From Paraglaciecola sp. 20A4 (GTDB lineage: Bacteria; Pseudomonadota; Gammaproteobacteria; Enterobacterales; Alteromonadaceae): a stretch of DNA of 64,000 nt. The notes beneath the pieces are model-generated. The model was not told where the DNA came from. It saw nothing but the letters and a program-made list of their open reading frames with translations, and searched no databases. Positions 20,199 through 28,750 of this stretch are shown here, in pieces. Position 1 is the stretch's first letter. Each line of letters begins with the position of its first letter. The DNA lies in NCBI RefSeq assembly GCF_011378905.1, contig NZ_WTPY01000019.1:26049-90048 (forward strand), in the 5' to 3' direction. The position numbers and the translations under genes were made by a program.

Positions 20199-20333
20199 GC
20201 GTAATATCGACTAATTTTTGAGGTGACAACAAGAATATGGAAAAGTCGGGTGTGTAATTCTTTGGTTATTTCAAAGAGATACGCTAGTTTTAAATTAGGG
20301 ATTATTTTTTTGTAAACGGATAAGGAGCTTAGA

Positions 20334-20549
20334 ATGCTAATTTTGACCCGTCGTGTTGGTGAAACCTTAATGGTCGGTGACGAAGTCACGGTAACGGTAT
20401 TAGGTGTTAAAGGTAATCAGGTAAGAATTGGTGTGAATGCACCTAAAGAAGTATCTGTTCACCGAGAAGAGATTTACATGAGAATCCAAGCTGAGAAAAA
20501 TGGTCAGCTGGCCGGTCATGAACAAGCAACATCAGACGAAGATAATTAA
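20334..20549 (+). CDS. csrA: Carbon storage regulator CsrA
   Basis: A 71-residue CsrA with the family hallmark [16 protein letters not shown] and [12 protein letters not shown], including the Arg44-type residue (HRE) that binds GGA motifs in mRNA leaders. Represses or activates translation of target mRNAs. The ribosome site AAGGAG ends 6 bases before the ATG. A strong terminator follows. Confidence 0.97.
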   Translation: MLILTRRVGETLMVGDEVTVTVLGVKGNQVRIGVNAPKEVSVHREEIYMRIQAEKNGQLAGHEQATSDEDN

Positions 20550-20567
20550 TTTTATCGTTCACTGAAA

Positions 20568-20594
20568 AAAAAGCTGGGTTTTCCAGCTTTTTTT
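20568..20594 (+). terminator. Rho-independent terminator of csrA
   Basis: AAAAAGCTGG (20568-20577), loop GTTTT, CCAGCTTTTT (20583-20592) and a continuing T run to 20594. Strong. Confidence 0.92.
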
Positions 20595-20722
20595 ATGCAT
20601 TCAATTTCCCTTTCATTAGAATAAATTGGTTGTTAGTTCGATGGATTATTGCTCGTTAAAGACGTTTTTTGTACGAACGGCTCAAAATACCAGCAAGTAG
20701 ATTAAATCTTTCTAAAAAGTGT

Positions 20723-20750
20723 TTGACTTACTCCTGAGGCTCGGTAAACT
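20723..20750 (+). promoter_or_regulatory. Candidate promoter of the tRNA-Ser/Arg operon
   Basis: TTGACT (20723-20728), 16-base spacer, TAAACT (20745-20750). It is the best sigma-70-like match between the csrA terminator and the first tRNA at 20898. Inference from sequence only. Confidence 0.5.
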
Positions 20751-20765
20751 TCGGCTCCAGATTTA

Positions 20766-20811
20766 GGAGAGACACCAAACGGTGAAAGGCGCTTCCCAAG
20801 CTAAGGAAGTT
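20766..20811 (+). pseudogene. Possible 5' remnant of a tRNA-Ser
   Basis: Starts GGAGAGA like the acceptor arm of the intact tRNA-Ser at 20898. It carries CTTCC and GGAAG arms around a GCTAA-containing loop, similar to the anticodon arm of that tRNA (TTCCCTGCTAAGGAA). No variable arm or GTTCGAATC T-arm follows, so it cannot be a working tRNA. It lies just after the likely promoter. Weak; chance similarity is possible. Confidence 0.25.
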
Positions 20812-20897
20812 AGGTAAATTAGGCCTTTGTTAGATAGATATGTTTTGGCATAATAACTAACTCAAATAAATCAGTAGCAACAATTTGACGGTTTTCC

Positions 20898-20988
20898 GGA
20901 GAGGTGGGTGAGTGGCTGAAACCAGTTCCCTGCTAAGGAACCATACGTATTACTCGTATCGAGGGTTCGAATCCCTCCCTCTCCGCCA
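20898..20988 (+). tRNA. serV: tRNA-Ser (GCU)
   Basis: A 91-base class II tRNA with encoded CCA. Acceptor GGAGAGG pairs with CCTCTCC, anticodon loop CTGCTAA gives GCU (codons AGC/AGU), long variable arm, T-arm GAGGGTTCGAATCCCTC. Same location as E. coli serV, between csrA and the arg tRNAs. Confidence 0.95.
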
Positions 20989-21094
20989 TAACATAAACGG
21001 TAATCAATAGATTATTAAGAAGCTTAGACTAAAGGACATAAGCTTAGGTAAAACAAGGTAGAGTGCCTAGTATGTTTTACCGGATAACAATTTT

Positions 21095-21171
21095 GCGCAT
21101 GTAGCTCAGCTGGATAGAGTTCCTGGCTACGAACCAGGCGGTCGGAGGTTCGAATCCTTCCATGCGCACCA
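21095..21171 (+). tRNA. argV: tRNA-Arg (ACG), copy 1
   Basis: A 77-base tRNA with encoded CCA. Acceptor GCGCATG pairs with CATGCGC, anticodon loop CTACGAA gives ACG (A34 normally deaminated to inosine). Identical to the next copy; equivalent to the argV/Y/Z/Q cluster of E. coli. Confidence 0.95.
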
Positions 21172-21215
21172 TTTTTAAGTTTAATATATTAGTCTAATAT
21201 TAAATTACCCTGTTT

Positions 21216-21292
21216 GCGCATGTAGCTCAGCTGGATAGAGTTCCTGGCTACGAACCAGGCGGTCGGAGGTTCGAATCCTTCCATGCGCACCA
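21216..21292 (+). tRNA. argY: tRNA-Arg (ACG), copy 2
   Basis: Identical in sequence to the copy at 21095-21171, 44 bases downstream. Anticodon ACG, encoded CCA. Followed after 8 bases by the operon terminator. Confidence 0.95.
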
Positions 21293-21300
21293 TATTAAAA

Positions 21301-21327
21301 AACCCACTATTAAGTGGGTTTTTTTTT
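21301..21327 (+). terminator. Terminator of the tRNA operon
   Basis: AACCCACT (21301-21308), loop ATTA, AGTGGGTT (21313-21320) and a run of T to 21327. Strong. Confidence 0.92.
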
Positions 21328-21699
21328 ACCTGCAGCATAATATCACTGTTGTTTAAGTACCTAGCGTCTCCAGCCATTAAGCGTTGAAGTTTTTACATCC
21401 CTATTCTCAGTTACATCATTCAGCGCAATCCAATATATAAATTTATCGATGATCTATAAGCTAGCGGTAGCTCTAGATACAGATTTGTAATGCGGCGTAA
21501 GGAGAAACCTTTACATTATCTATTTGGTTCAGGTTGAATCGGATATTTAGTATTAATGGCTATTTCTTGGGTAATAATGCAATAAAAGTGAATTGTTTCT
21601 TATTTTTTATTCTTTTTTGGTCACCCTAAAAAGTTGTTTTCTGCCAGCTCACATGGTACTTATCGAGTCGTTTTGTCAGTTACCGGAGAAATACTAACT
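21328..21699. other. Spacer between the tRNA terminator and oadG
   Basis: AT-rich, no supported ORF or RNA. Presumably holds the oadGAB promoter; I see no clear match. An in-frame TTG at 21634 could extend oadG but has no ribosome site or family support. Confidence 0.5.
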
Positions 21700-21963
21700 A
21701 TGCAACCTGATGTTATGTCGTTATTACTTGAAGCTGGGATGCTCCTTTTAGTGGGTATGTCAGTTGTTTTTCTCTTTTTGACGTTACTGATTGGTGCGGT
21801 AAACGTGATTGCTTGGGCTTCAGCTAAGTTTCCTGAAGAAGTCCCTAAGTCGGTCAACAAGGCTCGTAGCAGTAGTAGTCCAACGACCAATCAGTCAGGT
21901 GTGCCAGCGCCAGTTGTTGCAGCGATATCTGCCGCTGTCGAACAGTATCGCCGCCAACACTAA
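21700..21963 (+). CDS. oadG: Oxaloacetate decarboxylase gamma subunit
   Basis: An 87-residue protein with one membrane helix (about residues 10-32, GMLLLVGMSVVFLFLTLLIGA) and a Pro/Ser-rich tail, the OadG pattern. The ATG at 21700 is chosen because MQPDVMSLLLEAGMLL matches OadG starts and GGAG lies 11 bases upstream. OadG anchors and assembles the alpha and beta subunits of the Na+-exporting decarboxylase and usually supplies a zinc site. First gene of oadGAB. Confidence 0.88.
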   Translation: MQPDVMSLLLEAGMLLLVGMSVVFLFLTLLIGAVNVIAWASAKFPEEVPKSVNKARSSSSPTTNQSGVPAPVVAAISAAVEQYRRQH

Positions 21964-21993
21964 ATTTTATTCATTGTTAATTAGGAACCCAAG

Positions 21994-23778
21994 ATGTCAA
22001 AACCTTTAGCCATCACGGATGTTGTGCTGCGTGACGCACACCAATCATTACTCGCTACTCGCATGCGTATCGAAGATATGTTGCCCATTGCAGCGAAGCT
22101 TGATCAAGTTGGATACTGGTCATTAGAAACCTGGGGAGGCGCGACATTTGATGCGTGTATTCGTTATCTTGGTGAAGATCCTTGGGAGCGCATTCGGTTG
22201 CTCAAGCAAGCGATGCCCAAGACCAAACAGCAAATGTTACTGCGTGGACAGAACTTACTGGGTTATCGTCACTACGCAGATGACGTGGTAGAAAAGTTTG
22301 TAGAACGGGCTCATACGAGTGGTGTCGACGTTTTTAGAATCTTTGACGCGATGAATGATATACGGAATCTAAAAACAGCGGTCGGTGCAGCGATTAAAGT
22401 GGGTGCTCATGCCCAAGGAACTATTTCCTATACGGTCAGTCCGGTCCATTCCTTATCGCTTTGGTTAGATATGGCTAAGCAACTCGAAGATTTGGGCGTT
22501 CATTCCATTTGTATTAAAGATATGGCGGGACTACTTAAGCCGTATGTCTGTGAAGAGCTTATAACTCGCCTTAAGGAGACCGTGAGCGTGCCAATTGCTA
22601 TGCAGTGTCATGCTACCACTGGGTTAAGTACTGCGACGTACCAGAAGGCGATTGACGCTGGAATTGATATTCTCGATACGTCAATATCTTCCATGAGTAT
22701 GACCTATGGTCACACAGCAACAGAGACAATAGTCTCGATCGTCGAAAATACGCCTCGTGACACTGGGCTAGACTTGCCTTTATTAGCTGAAATAGCAGCT
22801 TACTTTAGGGATGTTCGTAAAAAATATGCCAAGTTTGAAGGCAGTTTAAAAGGCGTTGATGCTCGTATTCTAATTGCGCAAGTTCCCGGTGGCATGTTAA
22901 CGAATATGGAATCTCAACTGGTAGAGCAAGGTGCTCAAGATAAGCTCGACGAAGTGCTTAAAGAGATCCCGCGAGTGCGTGAAGATCTCGGATTTATACC
23001 TTTGGTAACACCGACCTCTCAAATTGTCGGTACTCAGTCTGTGCTTAATGTGTTGACCGGTGAGCGTTACAAAAGCATTACCAAAGAAACCGCTGGTGTG
23101 TTGAAAGGCGAATACGGTGCCACTGCTGCGCCGGTAAATAAAGAGCTACAAGCAAGGGTGCTTGACGGCAAAGAACCCATTACTTGTCGGCCTGCTGATT
23201 TACTTAAAGATGAATTGCCCGTATTGGAGCAAGAACTGCTAGCAAAGGCAAAAGAACAAAACATCGCTTTGGCAGAACACAGAATTGATGACGTTTTAAC
23301 TTATGCATTATTTCCACAAATAGGGCTTAAATTCTTAAAAAATCGTAATAACCCTGAGGCATTTGAACCAGCACCGAGTGCTGTAGAAGTGAGTGCAGCC
23401 CCGGTTGTTTCAAACTCTCCTAAGGCAGTTGAGTCATATTCAGTCCGTGTCGATGGCAAAGTTTACGCGGTAGAAGTAGGTCAGGGTGGTCAGTTAACTG
23501 ATATTCAACCGGTCGGTGGTGCTGTGCCACTAAGCTCAGCTGCGCCCATTTTACCTGCGGGCCAAGGCGAAGAAGTGTCAGCGCCGCTAGCGGGCAATAT
23601 ATTTAAGATTTTAGTGCGCTCGGGTGAAGTGATCAGCGAAGGTGACGTTATTGTCATTATGGAAGCCATGAAAATGGAAACTGAAATCCGCTCAACAGCC
23701 TCAGGTACTATCAGCGATATATTGGTCAAAGAAGGCGACGCTGTGCAATCAGGCCAAACTATGCTGGTTTTGGGTTAA
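21994..23778 (+). CDS. oadA: Oxaloacetate decarboxylase alpha subunit (biotin-carrying)
   Basis: A 594-residue protein: carboxyltransferase TIM barrel ([26 protein letters not shown]-like segment [16 protein letters not shown], metal-binding MQCHATTG), a Pro/Ala linker, and a C-terminal biotinyl domain with the biotin Lys in [12 protein letters not shown]. It moves the carboxyl of oxaloacetate to biotin, which OadB then decarboxylates while pumping Na+. Full length; 30 bases after oadG. Confidence 0.95.
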   Translation: MSKPLAITDVVLRDAHQSLLATRMRIEDMLPIAAKLDQVGYWSLETWGGATFDACIRYLGEDPWERIRLLKQAMPKTKQQMLLRGQNLLGYRHYADDVVEKFVERAHTSGVDVFRIFDAMNDIRNLKTAVGAAIKVGAHAQGTISYTVSPVHSLSLWLDMAKQLEDLGVHSICIKDMAGLLKPYVCEELITRLKETVSVPIAMQCHATTGLSTATYQKAIDAGIDILDTSISSMSMTYGHTATETIVSIVENTPRDTGLDLPLLAEIAAYFRDVRKKYAKFEGSLKGVDARILIAQVPGGMLTNMESQLVEQGAQDKLDEVLKEIPRVREDLGFIPLVTPTSQIVGTQSVLNVLTGERYKSITKETAGVLKGEYGATAAPVNKELQARVLDGKEPITCRPADLLKDELPVLEQELLAKAKEQNIALAEHRIDDVLTYALFPQIGLKFLKNRNNPEAFEPAPSAVEVSAAPVVSNSPKAVESYSVRVDGKVYAVEVGQGGQLTDIQPVGGAVPLSSAAPILPAGQGEEVSAPLAGNIFKILVRSGEVISEGDVIVIMEAMKMETEIRSTASGTISDILVKEGDAVQSGQTMLVLG

Positions 23779-23790
23779 AAGGACGTATTA

Positions 23791-24921
23791 ATGGATAAAT
23801 TAACCTTACTTTGGCAAAGCACTTCACTGGCCCATTTTGAGATTGGTCAGGTAGTTATGATGGCTGTAGGGTGCTTACTACTGTTTTTAGCGATCGTTAA
23901 AAAGTTTGAGCCATTGTTGTTGTTACCAATTGGTTTTGGTGCCATTTTAACCAATATCCCGTTAGCAGGGTTTAGCGACCCTGGTGGTCTGCTTTATTAC
24001 ATTTACCATGTTGGAATTGAAACAGGCGTATTTCCTTTGCTTATCTTTATGGGCGTTGGGGCAATGACTGACTTTAGCGCCTTGATCGCCAATCCAAGAA
24101 TGTTATTGCTTGGCGCTGCGGCTCAGTTTGGTATTTTTGGAACCTTGTTTGGCGCCATTGCGCTGAACTTGGTGCCTGGTTTTGAGTTTACTCTGAAGGA
24201 TGCATCAGCTATTGCCATAATAGGTGGAGCTGACGGGCCTACGGCAATCTTTCTTGCGTCGAAGCTTGCGCCTGAGTTACTAGGTGCTATTGCGGTAGCG
24301 GCATACTCTTACATGGCACTAGTGCCTATCATTCAACCGCCTATCATGCGGCTGTTAACCACAGAAGATGAAAGAAATATCAAAATGGCGCAGCTTAGAG
24401 TGGTTTCTAAACGTGAGAAAATCATTTTCCCGTTGGCTGTGTTGTTAATGACAATTCTCTTTTTGCCCTCAGCAACGCCTTTGATCGGTATGTTTTGTCT
24501 TGGTAATTTGATGAAAGAATCAGGGGTAGTCGATCGTTTAAGCAATACTGCACAAAATGAATTGATTAATATCGTGACAATTTTTCTTGGCTTAGCGGTG
24601 GGATCGAAGTTATCTGCTGATAAATTTTTAACCCTTGAAACCCTTGGTATTCTAGGATTAGGCGCGATTGCGTTTTCAATCGGAACCGCAGCAGGAATAT
24701 TAATGGCTAAAGCGTTGGGCAAATTTTCTAGTGAAAAAATTAATCCCTTGATTGGTGCTGCAGGAGTTTCAGCTGTGCCGATGGCTGCGCGGGTGGTAAA
24801 TAAGGTTGGCTTGGAAACCAATCCTCATAATTTCCTATTGATGCATGCCATGGGTCCCAACGTTGCTGGAGTATTAGGTTCAGCTGTGGCGGCGGGTATT
24901 TTACTCGCATTAGTAGGGTAG
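23791..24921 (+). CDS. oadB: Oxaloacetate decarboxylase beta subunit (Na+ pump)
   Basis: A 376-residue polytopic membrane protein with roughly nine hydrophobic helices. Family motifs include [40 protein letters not shown] in the middle and [25 protein letters not shown] near the end. It decarboxylates carboxybiotin and exports Na+. Twelve bases separate it from oadA. Confidence 0.95.
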   Translation: MDKLTLLWQSTSLAHFEIGQVVMMAVGCLLLFLAIVKKFEPLLLLPIGFGAILTNIPLAGFSDPGGLLYYIYHVGIETGVFPLLIFMGVGAMTDFSALIANPRMLLLGAAAQFGIFGTLFGAIALNLVPGFEFTLKDASAIAIIGGADGPTAIFLASKLAPELLGAIAVAAYSYMALVPIIQPPIMRLLTTEDERNIKMAQLRVVSKREKIIFPLAVLLMTILFLPSATPLIGMFCLGNLMKESGVVDRLSNTAQNELINIVTIFLGLAVGSKLSADKFLTLETLGILGLGAIAFSIGTAAGILMAKALGKFSSEKINPLIGAAGVSAVPMAARVVNKVGLETNPHNFLLMHAMGPNVAGVLGSAVAAGILLALVG

Positions 24922-24941
24922 GTAAGTCGTAGTTATGGTTT

Positions 24942-24983
24942 CACTTAACTGATTAGATGCATCTGCTAATAATCAGTTAAGTG
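24942..24983. terminator. Long stem-loop after oadB
   Basis: CACTTAACTGATTA (24942-24955) and its perfect complement TAATCAGTTAAGTG (24970-24983): a 14 bp stem with a 14-base loop that contains the palindrome GATGCATC. No T run follows. It lies between convergent oadB and sapF and may act as a stabiliser or weak bidirectional terminator. Confidence 0.5.
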
Positions 24984-25061
24984 ATGATGGAATACCTTGG
25001 GAATGCCTTACTAATCTCGATGTACTCAATATTACTGGCAGTGTAAGAAGAGTTTTAAAGC

Positions 25062-25847
25062 TTAGTCTTGTCCATTGATTAAGGCTTGATGAGCGTGAAC
25101 GAGCCTTTTGGTATATTCATCCTTTGGCCAATGAAAAATCACTTCTGTTTTACCTGACTCTACAACCTTGCCATGTTTCATCACCAATATTTTGTCACTA
25201 ATGTGACGCACTATTCCTAAGTTGTGCGAGATAAAGATAAAGCCCAAGCCAAGTTCTCTTTGCAGCTCCATCAATAGATTAACGGTTTGCGAGCGTACTG
25301 ATGGATCCAGTGCTGCGAAAGGTTCGTCTGCAACAATAACTTGTGGGTTCAGTATTATTGCTCTGGCAAGCGCTACGCGCTGTTTTTGTCCGTCAGAGAG
25401 CATATGACGGTAAAAAAAACGATGTTCAGGTAGCAAGCCAACTAGTCGTAATGTCTCTTCGACTTTTATGATCCTAGCTCGCCCATCAAGGTTGGTATTG
25501 AGCTTCAGTGGCTCTTCTAATATGGATCCTAACGTTATACCAGGATTCAGTGATTCATTACTATTTTGAAATACCATACGAATATTAAGCACGCGGTGTT
25601 TATTATCATACTGCTCTAGTTTACGTTCATTAAGATATATTGAGCCGCTATCTGGGCGCTCTAAGCCAACAAGTAACTTTGCAAGTAGCGATTTACCGGA
25701 GCCATTTGCGCCAACAATAGCTAACGTTTCACCTGCCTGAATACTGAAATTAACAGGACCTAACGTAAACCTTTTTTCCTTGTGCTGCCAACGTTTACCA
25801 TGACAGTTTTCGAATGTTAGGTTTTCAACAGAGAGTAAATCGTTCAC
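25062..25847 (-). CDS. sapF: Peptide ABC transporter ATP-binding protein SapF
   Basis: A 261-residue oligopeptide-type ABC ATPase: Walker A GANGSGKSLLAKLL, signature LSDGQKQRVALARA, Walker B VIVADEPFAALD. The GTG at 25847 is preferred: it overlaps the sapD stop by 4 bp (GTGA) and MNDLLSVENLTF aligns with known SapF starts. An in-frame TTG at 25877 would add ten residues inside sapD. With SapD it would power SapBC, linked in other bacteria to antimicrobial peptide resistance and K+ uptake or putrescine export. Confidence 0.9.
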   Translation of the reverse strand: MNDLLSVENLTFENCHGKRWQHKEKRFTLGPVNFSIQAGETLAIVGANGSGKSLLAKLLVGLERPDSGSIYLNERKLEQYDNKHRVLNIRMVFQNSNESLNPGITLGSILEEPLKLNTNLDGRARIIKVEETLRLVGLLPEHRFFYRHMLSDGQKQRVALARAIILNPQVIVADEPFAALDPSVRSQTVNLLMELQRELGLGFIFISHNLGIVRHISDKILVMKHGKVVESGKTEVIFHWPKDEYTKRLVHAHQALINGQD

Positions 25848-26839
25848 TTTTGATCTCGGTGTAATGGAAAATGACAACTATAAGTATGTTCATGAATTCG
25901 ACGAACTTCTGGCACCTTTACGCATTCTCGGCGTGCCCTAGGACATCGAGGTCCCAACCTACAGCCTATCGGTAAATGTTGAAATGTAGGTATCGTGCCA
26001 CCTAGTGAACTTAAAGGTGATTTAGGCGGCAAATCAGTACGGAAGCTTGGGGCACTTTCAAGTAATGCCTTGGTATAGGGGTGCAACGCCCGTCGACGTA
26101 GTTGGTTCATACGCCCACTTTCAACGGTTTGGCCACAGTACAATACGGTCATATGGTCCGCCATACTGGAAATAGCTAATAAGTCATGACTTACAAAAAG
26201 TATGCTGAGTTTTCGAACTTGATTGACGCGTGTCAGTAATTTCAATATCTGACTTTTGTCAGTGATTTCCATGCCCCGGGTCGGATCATCTGCAATAATT
26301 AATTTAGGTTGTGAGGCTAACGCCATGGCGATCATAAACTTTTGACAGATATCATTCGGAATTTGATGCGGTAGGCTGCGCATATATGCTTCATGATGTT
26401 TTATGCCGACCCGATGTAGCAGTTCCGATGCGTATTTCTTGCGCTGTTTTGCACGATTCCAAAACATACCTTTTTCAAGGTTGGTGGCCAAAATAACTTC
26501 TTTTAGCTGGTTACCCAAGGTCACTATAGGATCGAGCGAACTTTTTGGATTCTGAAATATGACCGAAATATCTGAACGAATAATTTTACGTCTTTCACGC
26601 ACTGACATCTTGAGTAAATCTTGTCCTCGCCAAGTCATACGATCTGCGGTTATCCGCCAGCGGTCAGAAATAGCCCCTACGATGGCTTTGACGATAATAC
26701 TTTTACCTGAACCTGATTCACCTACAAGTGCATGAATTTGTCCTTCAGTGATAACAAGATTTATTTTATCTAATGCTTTGATCCAACCACTTTGCGATTC
26801 GATTTCTAATGTCAGGTTTTTAATATCGAGCAAAATCAT
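25844..26839 (-). CDS. sapD: Peptide ABC transporter ATP-binding protein SapD
   Basis: A 331-residue Opp/Dpp-type ATPase: Walker A GESGSGKSIIVKAI, Q-loop FQNPKSSLD, C-terminal oligopeptide-transporter extension with clustered cysteines (CRLGPRCPRARRECV). The signature motif is degenerate (QIPNDICQKFMIAMAL instead of LSGGQ), as in other SapD. Walker B reads LIIADDPT, so the usual catalytic Glu is Asp. Hydrolysis may therefore rely mainly on SapF. Start overlaps the sapC stop (TAATG). Confidence 0.92.
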   Translation of the reverse strand: MILLDIKNLTLEIESQSGWIKALDKINLVITEGQIHALVGESGSGKSIIVKAIVGAISDRWRITADRMTWRGQDLLKMSVRERRKIIRSDISVIFQNPKSSLDPIVTLGNQLKEVILATNLEKGMFWNRAKQRKKYASELLHRVGIKHHEAYMRSLPHQIPNDICQKFMIAMALASQPKLIIADDPTRGMEITDKSQILKLLTRVNQVRKLSILFVSHDLLAISSMADHMTVLYCGQTVESGRMNQLRRRALHPYTKALLESAPSFRTDLPPKSPLSSLGGTIPTFQHLPIGCRLGPRCPRARRECVKVPEVRRIHEHTYSCHFPLHRDQK

Positions 26840-27732
26840 TAACGTAGCAACCTGTAACGTAATGCGGAGCGCAAACCGTCACCGACTAAATTAATTGACA
26901 TCATCATGAAAAATATAGCCGCACCTGGTAGCGCGATATTCCAAGGTGTTACATAAGCAGTAGACAAGCCTTCGGATAATAATGCACCGAGTTCTGGGGA
27001 TGGCGCCTGTGCGCCTAAATTTAAGAAACCTAGGGCACTAATATCAAGAATTGCTACAGATAATGCAAGGGTGACCTGCACAACAAGCATTTCAGCCATA
27101 TTAGGCAAAATAGAATTGAAAAAAATATGCACTTTACCTGCACCATCTAATTGAGCGGCTAGCACGTATTCTTTTTTCATTTTTTGTCGCACGATATCTC
27201 GTGTTTGGTGAATAAATTGTGGAATTAGGGCGAGTGAGATAGCCCACATACTGTTAACAAGACCAGTACCGACAATCGCGATAATAATAATCGCGATAAG
27301 TAGAGTAGGGATGGCCATAATGGAATCTAATAAATGATTGACCATACTGGAGCGAAATCCTTTACTCATGCCAGCCATCGCACCGAGTGCTACTCCAATC
27401 AACATTGATACAACAACGAGTAATAAGCTTATCCCGAAGGTCATTCTACAACCGTAAAGAATCCGCGAAAGCATATCTCTGCCTAAACCGTCGGTTCCAA
27501 ATAAATGGCTTATGTCACCGTTGTTGTCCCACGCTGGGGGAACCAACAAAAAATCAATATGTTGCTGAAGCGGATCAAATGGCGCTAAAAAGGGGCCAAA
27601 TATCATAATAAATATAAAAAAGATAACGCAATATAGACTCACAACCGCGGCATGATTTTCTTTAAATTCCTTCCATGTATTTTGTATCGGAGAAGGATAA
27701 AATTCTTCTTGGTATAAATTAAGACGTGGCAT
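26839..27732 (-). CDS. sapC: Peptide ABC transporter permease SapC
   Basis: A 297-residue DppC/OppC-type permease with a N-terminal membrane helix (VVSLYCVIFFIFIMIFGPFLAPF), HLFGTDGLGRDMLSRILYG and the permease EAA loop (AAQLDGAGKVHIFFNSILPN). The ATG at 27732 is chosen since MPRLNLYQEEFYPSP aligns with SapC starts; nine more residues are open upstream. It overlaps the end of sapB by 14 bp. Confidence 0.92.
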   Translation of the reverse strand: MPRLNLYQEEFYPSPIQNTWKEFKENHAAVVSLYCVIFFIFIMIFGPFLAPFDPLQQHIDFLLVPPAWDNNGDISHLFGTDGLGRDMLSRILYGCRMTFGISLLLVVVSMLIGVALGAMAGMSKGFRSSMVNHLLDSIMAIPTLLIAIIIIAIVGTGLVNSMWAISLALIPQFIHQTRDIVRQKMKKEYVLAAQLDGAGKVHIFFNSILPNMAEMLVVQVTLALSVAILDISALGFLNLGAQAPSPELGALLSEGLSTAYVTPWNIALPGAAIFFMMMSINLVGDGLRSALRYRLLR

Positions 27733-28750
27733 CTTCAGGCCTTCTGCGAGCGGGATCAAAAATTTGGATGACCATATCGCTAGTGATGGTAAATGTTAGA
27801 ACGAGTGCGGAAACCGCTAACATTCCTGCTCTAATAGCGGGAAAATCTCGCTGATAAATCGCTTGGATTAGGCCATTGCCAATGCCCGGCCAAGAAAATA
27901 TAGTTTCGACAATCATGGCGTTAGTCAGCAAGGTTGTAAACTGCATTACCAGTAGTGGCAAAATGGGTATTAACGCATTCTTAATACCATGACGCACAAA
28001 CACCTGTCTGGGGCTCAAGCCTCGTGCATAGGCCGCTTGAATATATTCGCTGTTCATTACTTCGACTACAGAACGACGTGTAATACGCAGTACTATAGTA
28101 GAGGTGACAATGGCAATAGAGACGCTCGGTAACACCAAATGACGCAAGGCATCTTGGAATGCAAATTCTTTATCTGGCACGTCACTCAGCAAAATATCGA
28201 TTAAGATAAATCCTGTGTCGTACGGAATATCATAAAGAAGGCTAATTCTGCCAGAAAGCGGAAACCAACCTAGCTGGACTGAGAAGAGTAAAATTGCAAT
28301 TAATGCTGCCCAGAAAACGGGAATTGAATAACCAATGACGCTGGCTGATAGAAGTGAATAATCGATAAATTTATGATGACGCAAACCGGAAAGAAAGCCC
28401 AGTGGTAAACCAATGACAAAGGAAATGATGAGCGCGTATGCACTGAGTTCAACGCTGGCCGCAAGGGAACGACTAATTTCCTCAGCAAGAGGCAGCCCTG
28501 AACTAAAACTTAATCCCCAATTACCGCTAAAAAGATTATTTACATAATGCCAATACTGACTAAAAAGTGAATCATTCATCGCATATTGTTGCGCTAATAG
28601 AGCGTAAGTTTGCTCTGAACTATCGCGGATACCGGTTAGATTAACCAACGGGTCTCCTGGAAAAAGGTAAGCCAAAGAAAACGAGAAAAAGCTCAGTATA
28701 AACAAGGTCAATATAAGTAAGCTGATGTGGCGTAACATAATTCTTAGCAT
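27719..28750 (-). CDS. sapB: Peptide ABC transporter permease SapB
   Basis: A 343-residue DppB-type permease: N-terminal membrane helix, then five more; EAA loop AAYARGLSPRQVFVRHGIKNALIP and FSWPGIGNGLIQAIYQRDFPAI near the C-terminus. The start overlaps the sapA stop (TAATG). Pairs with SapC as the membrane channel. Confidence 0.93.
   Translation of the reverse strand: MLRIMLRHISLLILTLFILSFFSFSLAYLFPGDPLVNLTGIRDSSEQTYALLAQQYAMNDSLFSQYWHYVNNLFSGNWGLSFSSGLPLAEEISRSLAASVELSAYALIISFVIGLPLGFLSGLRHHKFIDYSLLSASVIGYSIPVFWAALIAILLFSVQLGWFPLSGRISLLYDIPYDTGFILIDILLSDVPDKEFAFQDALRHLVLPSVSIAIVTSTIVLRITRRSVVEVMNSEYIQAAYARGLSPRQVFVRHGIKNALIPILPLLVMQFTTLLTNAMIVETIFSWPGIGNGLIQAIYQRDFPAIRAGMLAVSALVLTFTITSDMVIQIFDPARRRPEDATS

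Noticed and set aside
24333..24821. A 162-residue minus-strand ORF
   Set aside because: Lies wholly within oadB, which has clear membrane motifs; it is an antisense shadow.
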